From assembly GCA_050084985.1 (NCBI GenBank), contig JBITNC010000001.1, positions 188,728,001 to 188,792,000 on the forward strand: DNA of 64,000 nt. The letters are read 5' to 3'. The notes beneath the pieces were generated by a model that did no database searches, was not told the origin of the DNA, and saw only the letters and a list, made by a program, of their open reading frames with translations. This DNA is from Nageia nagi (taxonomy: Eukaryota; Pinophyta). Position numbers and translations under genes: made by a program. Shown here piece after piece: positions 60,165 through 64,000 of this stretch. Position 1 is the first letter of the stretch. Each line of letters starts with the position of its first letter.

Positions 60165-61645
60165 CTATGCCAGCTGGTGTCTTAGCTCATAAATGTCCCC
60201 TAACAAAGTATCAATGCTAGGAACCTGCGTAGCAGGAGCCTCCTCAACTCTACGTGTAACCTTTGGGGTAGCTCCCTCCTCACCTACACCCGTAGCCTCC
60301 TCTTCAGAAGCTAACTCCTCAGGAGCATCCACCATAACCTCCTTGCCAGTAGCCCCCTCTCTCGTAGCCTTCGCTCTTATAGACTCCTTACCTACCTCTC
60401 CCCCTCCTGCTGTTGCAACCAACTCTGCATCAACATCGACGCACCTATGAATGCGTTGACCCTCCAATCTACCCTCTAGGATATCATATCCCTCCTCCCA
60501 CCATGCCTTGAAGTCCTCAGACACCCCTACATCATCCTCTTTAGTATCATCCTCTAATGGCCCCTCCTCCTAAGTAGGATCTAGCTCTGCGTAAACCAAT
60601 GATTATACACCCTCTACTGAAATAGTGCCCTCACGTTGATATGGCACTGCTGGGGTAGGTACATCCTGAACTAAACCGAATTGACGGTGCACTTGCTCAA
60701 AGTGAAAGTATTCCAAAAAATTAGCTCGATGACCACTCAAAACACATGTCTACCGAATACCAGTAAGCTCAGCTGCAAGCTCTCTCCAGATGGGATACAA
60801 GAGGTAAGGTCTTAATCTCACATGATCTGGAATTAAGTGACTAAGCAATGAACTCCATCCGATGGGTGAATATAAAAATCATTACGCCATCTGACTATGC
60901 CTACCTCATAATCTAAGTGACTACCAAACCCCGACATCGGTAACCCTAGAGGATGAACCATAGCTATATGCTCATAAGCCCATGCCTACAATGTGATAGT
61001 AACTAATAAAGAGGCCCTATGCCCCTATGAATAAAAGAATAGTTCCCTGTAAATCTAAGCTAATAATGTGGGTGCCCAAGCATATATCATACCATGCTGT
61101 ATCATATCCACAATAATGGGCAATAACGACCATGGAAATCTCCCACTACCAGTATCAGGGAGAGCATAACACTATACCAAACCCATCAAATACGAAAAAT
61201 GGATCATCCCCTACTAATCCTCTAGCCAATACTGGTAATATCGGATACCACCTAAAATAATCTCTGAAATAATAGTATCAACCCGAGCGGCCCCATACAA
61301 ATAAGAAATAGCGGGTAAAGCTCCCATCCTATCTACCACAGGTAAAATCTGTTATCCATGAATGGGAAGTCTATATAATCTGTGTATGTCCTCTACTGTA
61401 ATAGTCATCTCCCCTATCGGAAGATGAAAAGTACATGTCACTGCATCCCATCTATATAACAATGCAACCAATAAAGGGTACTCCCAATGAATGTGGCCTA
61501 TGTGTGGACCCACTCCAAAACTAATGGATCTGAAAAAGGTATGATCGGTTGGACCTAAAATATCTCTACCCTCCTGTAGAATCGAGGGATATCTACCTTG
61601 AGGCTCAAAGACGTCACGAACCTGTATAATGTTAAAAGGGTTCAG
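60165..61645 (-). pseudogene. B antisense PMD gene, exon 2 only
   Basis: Begins at the T-run/AG acceptor (61646-61660) in the same phase as A. It has CAG where A has TAG at the eighth codon, so the exon start is open here. PMD motif CTFHLPIGEMTITVEDIHRL near 61380-61440. A 25-bp deletion near 60846 shifts the frame, and several stops occur. Exon 1 and its donor are missing because the array is cut at 61709-61712. 60524-60165 is the open Glu/Ala/Thr-rich tail. Confidence 0.8.
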
Positions 61646-61708
61646 CTAAAAAAAAAAAAATGAAAACTAGCGTTTCATATTGAAACGCCAATGTTTCTAA
61701 TAGGTGAG

Positions 61709-61772
61709 ACTCATGATTGAAAGTAAAGTACACCAGGGCTTTATTAAAGAATTTATTATGTATATATATACA
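61709..61772 (-). repeat. 5' LTR of G1, distal remnant
   Basis: 64 bp matching 11496-11559 with about five differences, ending ...ATATACA. The ACTC at 61709-61712 fits both B (GAGACTC) and G1 (GAACTC): a 4-bp microhomology at the deletion joint. Confidence 0.85.
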
Positions 61773-61777
61773 ATGGG
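61773..61777. repeat. Target site duplication of G1, right copy
   Basis: ATGGG, matching 10391-10395. Confidence 0.9.
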
Positions 61778-62700
61778 AATTATCTTTGCTCGATATGATA
61801 AGATGGTGTCTACTTCTTGGACATTGGTGCTTCTTGAGATATAGGAGGTGACTATGGGTGGATGTTGACCATATAGGGCTTCATATGGAGTCATCTTGAT
61901 GGATGTATGATATGAAATGTTATACCACCATTCTACTAAGGGTAGCCATTATACCTAGTGGACTAGGTGGGCAGATGCAAAGCAACAAAGATATGTTTCT
62001 AAGAATTTATTAACAATATTTTTTTGACCATATGTTTGAGGGTGATATGCTGAGCTCATATTGAGTTTAGTGCCATGAAGTTTGAAGAACTCATGCCAAA
62101 ACTTACTAGTGAATGTTGGGTCATGATCACTAATAATGGTGGATGGCATACCATGGAGTTTAAAAATATTATCAAGGAAAAGTTCTGCAATATTTATAGC
62201 TTTGTAAGGATGTACCAAGGGGAAGAAGTATGCATATTTGGAGAGTCGATCCACCACTACCATGATAACAACTTTATCTTAGGATTTTGGAAGGCATTCA
62301 ATAAAATCCATTGAGATATTTGTCCAAGTGCACTCGGGTATGAATAGAGGTTGAAGGAATCTTGGGATTACCAATGTCTCACCTTTCTATCATTGATAAA
62401 CATCATATTTTGATACAAATTTCTTGATATCTTATTTCATACCTAGCTAATAAAAGAAGCAAAGCACTCATCGATAGGTTTTTAAAAACCCAGAATGGCC
62501 AGCTATTGGTGTCGAATGTAATTATTGAAGTATCTATTCCCAACATGAAGAGTTTACCAATAAAGCAATATGACCTTTGAATCATAGAATTCCATCATGC
62601 CATGAGAAAGGGGGTTTGCTTGCTGGATAGGTTTGCAACTATTGAATTACTATTTGTGTAACACTGTCCTAAATCCATTCATGTCTAACTTGGTCAAGCC
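61778..62700 (-). pseudogene. G0 integrase
   Basis: Minus strand. Zinc region near 62600-62400 (HSGFLKTYR visible, one Cys lost). Core: TNISMDFIE (near 62310), ISDHDPTF (near 62145), then YHPQTYGQKN near 62045, where the catalytic Glu position reads Asn. MTPYEALYGQHPPIV at 61894 leads to the G1 insertion site; the rest of the domain is at 10395-9866. Several stops. Confidence 0.87.
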
Positions 62701-64000
62701 ATTTACGAACTAGGGAGGAAAGAGCTTGAAGCATCATAGGTTCCTCAAATTTTTAAGAAAAAACATTAGTAACCACATTCTTAGTGTCTTTTTCACACAC
62801 AATGTGGTATTCATACCCCAAGAGTTTAGGAATCCACTTTTGTTGTTCGGGGGTGGAGATGCATTATTCCAAGAAGTATTTCAAACTATGACGGTCTTTT
62901 TTAATGATAAAATGATGAATGATGAGATAGGGCCTCTAATGCTGAACAACATGGATGATTACAAGCATTTATTTTTCATAGGTGGATTTAGCCAAATTTT
63001 GACTTGAGAGAGCCTTACTTGTGAAAGCCAAGGATCATCCTTCCTACATCAATATGGCTCCAAGTCCTACTCCCAAGGTATCACTTTTAATTATGAAAAT
63101 TTTAGAGAAATTTGGCATAGCTAATACTAGGGTCAAGCACATGGTGGCCTTTAGTTGATGAAAAACTTCATCAAAAGCTACTAACCAATGGAAAGCATTA
63201 TTTTTCAACAGGGCTATGAGGGGAGTTGCAATCTTTCCATAATCTTTCACAAATTTATGGTAATATCCTGTCAATCTAAGAAAACCTCACAAGCCTTTCA
63301 AGGATTTGGGAAGGGGCCATGTTTGCATATCCTTAATCTTCAGTGGGTCCACCTTAACACCTTCCTCTAAAATAATTTGTCCAAGGTACTAAAGATCCTA
63401 ATGGCCAAAAGAACATTTAGAATGCTTGGTGTACAACTGGTTCTCTTAGAGAAGTTGCAATGTTTGATCTAGGTGGGCCAAGTGATCCTTCCAAGTTTTG
63501 TTGTAGGTTAGAATATCTTAAAGAAAACTAAAATGAATTTTTAGAGAAAAGGATGAAATACCTAGTTCATCAAACTTTGAAATGTAGAAGGCATGTTGGT
63601 AAGATCGAATGACATTACTAGGAACTCATAATAGCCTTCATGAGTGCAAAAAGTAGTTTTGGGGATGTCTTCTTCACATATCTAAATTTGATGGTACCCA
63701 GATTGAAGGTCTAGTTTGGAGAAAGTTTTTGGACCATGTAATTCATCTAGCAATTTTCCAATTAAAGGGATGGGAAACTTGTCCTTGATGGTGATATTAT
63801 TCAGAGCCCAAAAGTTAATGCACATTTGCCATGATCCATCTTTCTTATGAACCAATAGAACTGAATATGAGTAAGGACTGATGTTGGGATGAATGATATC
63901 AGCTTGTAACATGTCACCAACTAGCTTTACTATTTTATCCTTATGTAAGCAAGGATAATGGTAAGATCGAATGTTGGATGGTTGACTTCCTAGAATTAAT
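62701..64000 (-). pseudogene. G0 reverse transcriptase and RNase H (continues past window)
   Basis: RT N-terminal blocks at 63912-63682 (LQADIIHP, VHKKDGSWQMCI, FSKLDLQSGYHQI). The catalytic YxDD position near 63505-63540 reads stop-Asp, followed by ILTYNKTWKDHL. The connection and RNase H start are at 63274-63044 (LTGYYHKFVKDYGKIATPL, FIIKSDTLGVGLGAILM). Degenerate throughout. Gag, protease and the 5' LTR lie beyond 64000. Confidence 0.87.

Larger units (their letters stand above)
31112..61712 (+). mobile_element. A/B tandem array of a Tat-type Gypsy element
   Basis: Order: LTR (31112-31957), interior A, shared LTR (46057-46902), interior B, truncated at 61709-61712. A and B are collinear. 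A lacks 1739 bp present in B. Many stops and losses are common to both copies, so the duplication came after inactivation, as expected from unequal crossing-over between LTRs. The array sits in the G1 5' LTR. Its left TSD would be ATGCA (31107-31111); the right one is lost. Confidence 0.9.
10396..61772 (-). mobile_element. G1: Tat-type Gypsy element hosting two nested insertions
   Basis: Minus-strand element with left (3') LTR 10396-11559. Its right (5') LTR survives as 30784-31111 plus 61709-61772, split by the A/B array. The interior is split by C1 (14655-23901). Without the nested DNA, G1 is about 11.5 kb. Gene order is gag, protease, aRNH, RT, RNase H, integrase, then a very long sense ORF. 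TSD ATGGG is at 10391-10395 and 61773-61777. An aRNH plus a non-chromodomain integrase tail places it with Tat elements. Many stops; non-functional. LTR divergence over the shared first 328 bp is about 14 differences by eye. Confidence 0.88.

Overview
This looks like a repeat-filled stretch of a large, AT-rich seed-plant nuclear genome. I find no host gene, tRNA or rRNA gene. Almost everything recognisable is LTR retrotransposon in nested layers, most of it decayed by C-to-T/G-to-A transitions. That picture fits a conifer-like or other gymnosperm genome, but the sequence alone does not prove it. Labels G0, G1, C1, C2, A and B are mine.

Layout. 1-2578: no clear feature. 2579-8321: C2, a minus-strand Copia element that keeps both LTRs, gag and protease but has lost integrase/RT/RNase H. 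A third LTR fragment lies at 8657-8797. 9475-10395 and 61773-64000 are two halves of G0, a minus-strand Ty3/Gypsy chromovirus. G0 is split by everything between, with target duplication ATGGG on both sides. The splitter, G1 (10396-61772, minus strand), is a degenerate Tat-type Gypsy element. It has an extra archaeal-type RNase H (aRNH) placed before RT, and a very long sense ORF after pol.

Two later insertions sit in G1. C1 (14655-23901, plus) is a near-perfect Copia element: 499-bp LTRs with 3 differences, TSD ACAAC, tRNA-Met primer site, and one intact Gag-Pol ORF. It interrupts G1's post-pol ORF. The other insertion (31112-61712, plus) lies in G1's right LTR. It is a tandem LTR-internal-LTR-internal array of a second Tat-type element, copies A (31112-46902) and B (46057-61712). 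The end of B, its last LTR and about 770 bp of the G1 LTR are missing at a 4-bp microhomology junction.

A and B order their domains gag-PR-RT-RNH-aRNH-INT. They then carry two further genes: a sense ORF of about 420 codons that I cannot identify, and an antisense gene with a plant mobile domain (PMD) and a probable 311-bp intron. Arrays of a CpG-rich dyad decamer at 20-21 bp spacing recur in the LTR, leader and 3' region of A/B. C1 carries eight 3' hairpin repeats whose arms change in a compensating way. The antisense PMD gene, the dyad arrays and these hairpins are the least ordinary signals here.

Inferred order of events: G0 inserted, then G1 into G0. The A/B element went into G1's LTR, decayed, was duplicated in tandem and was later truncated. 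C1 arrived most recently and is the only element that still looks able to move.
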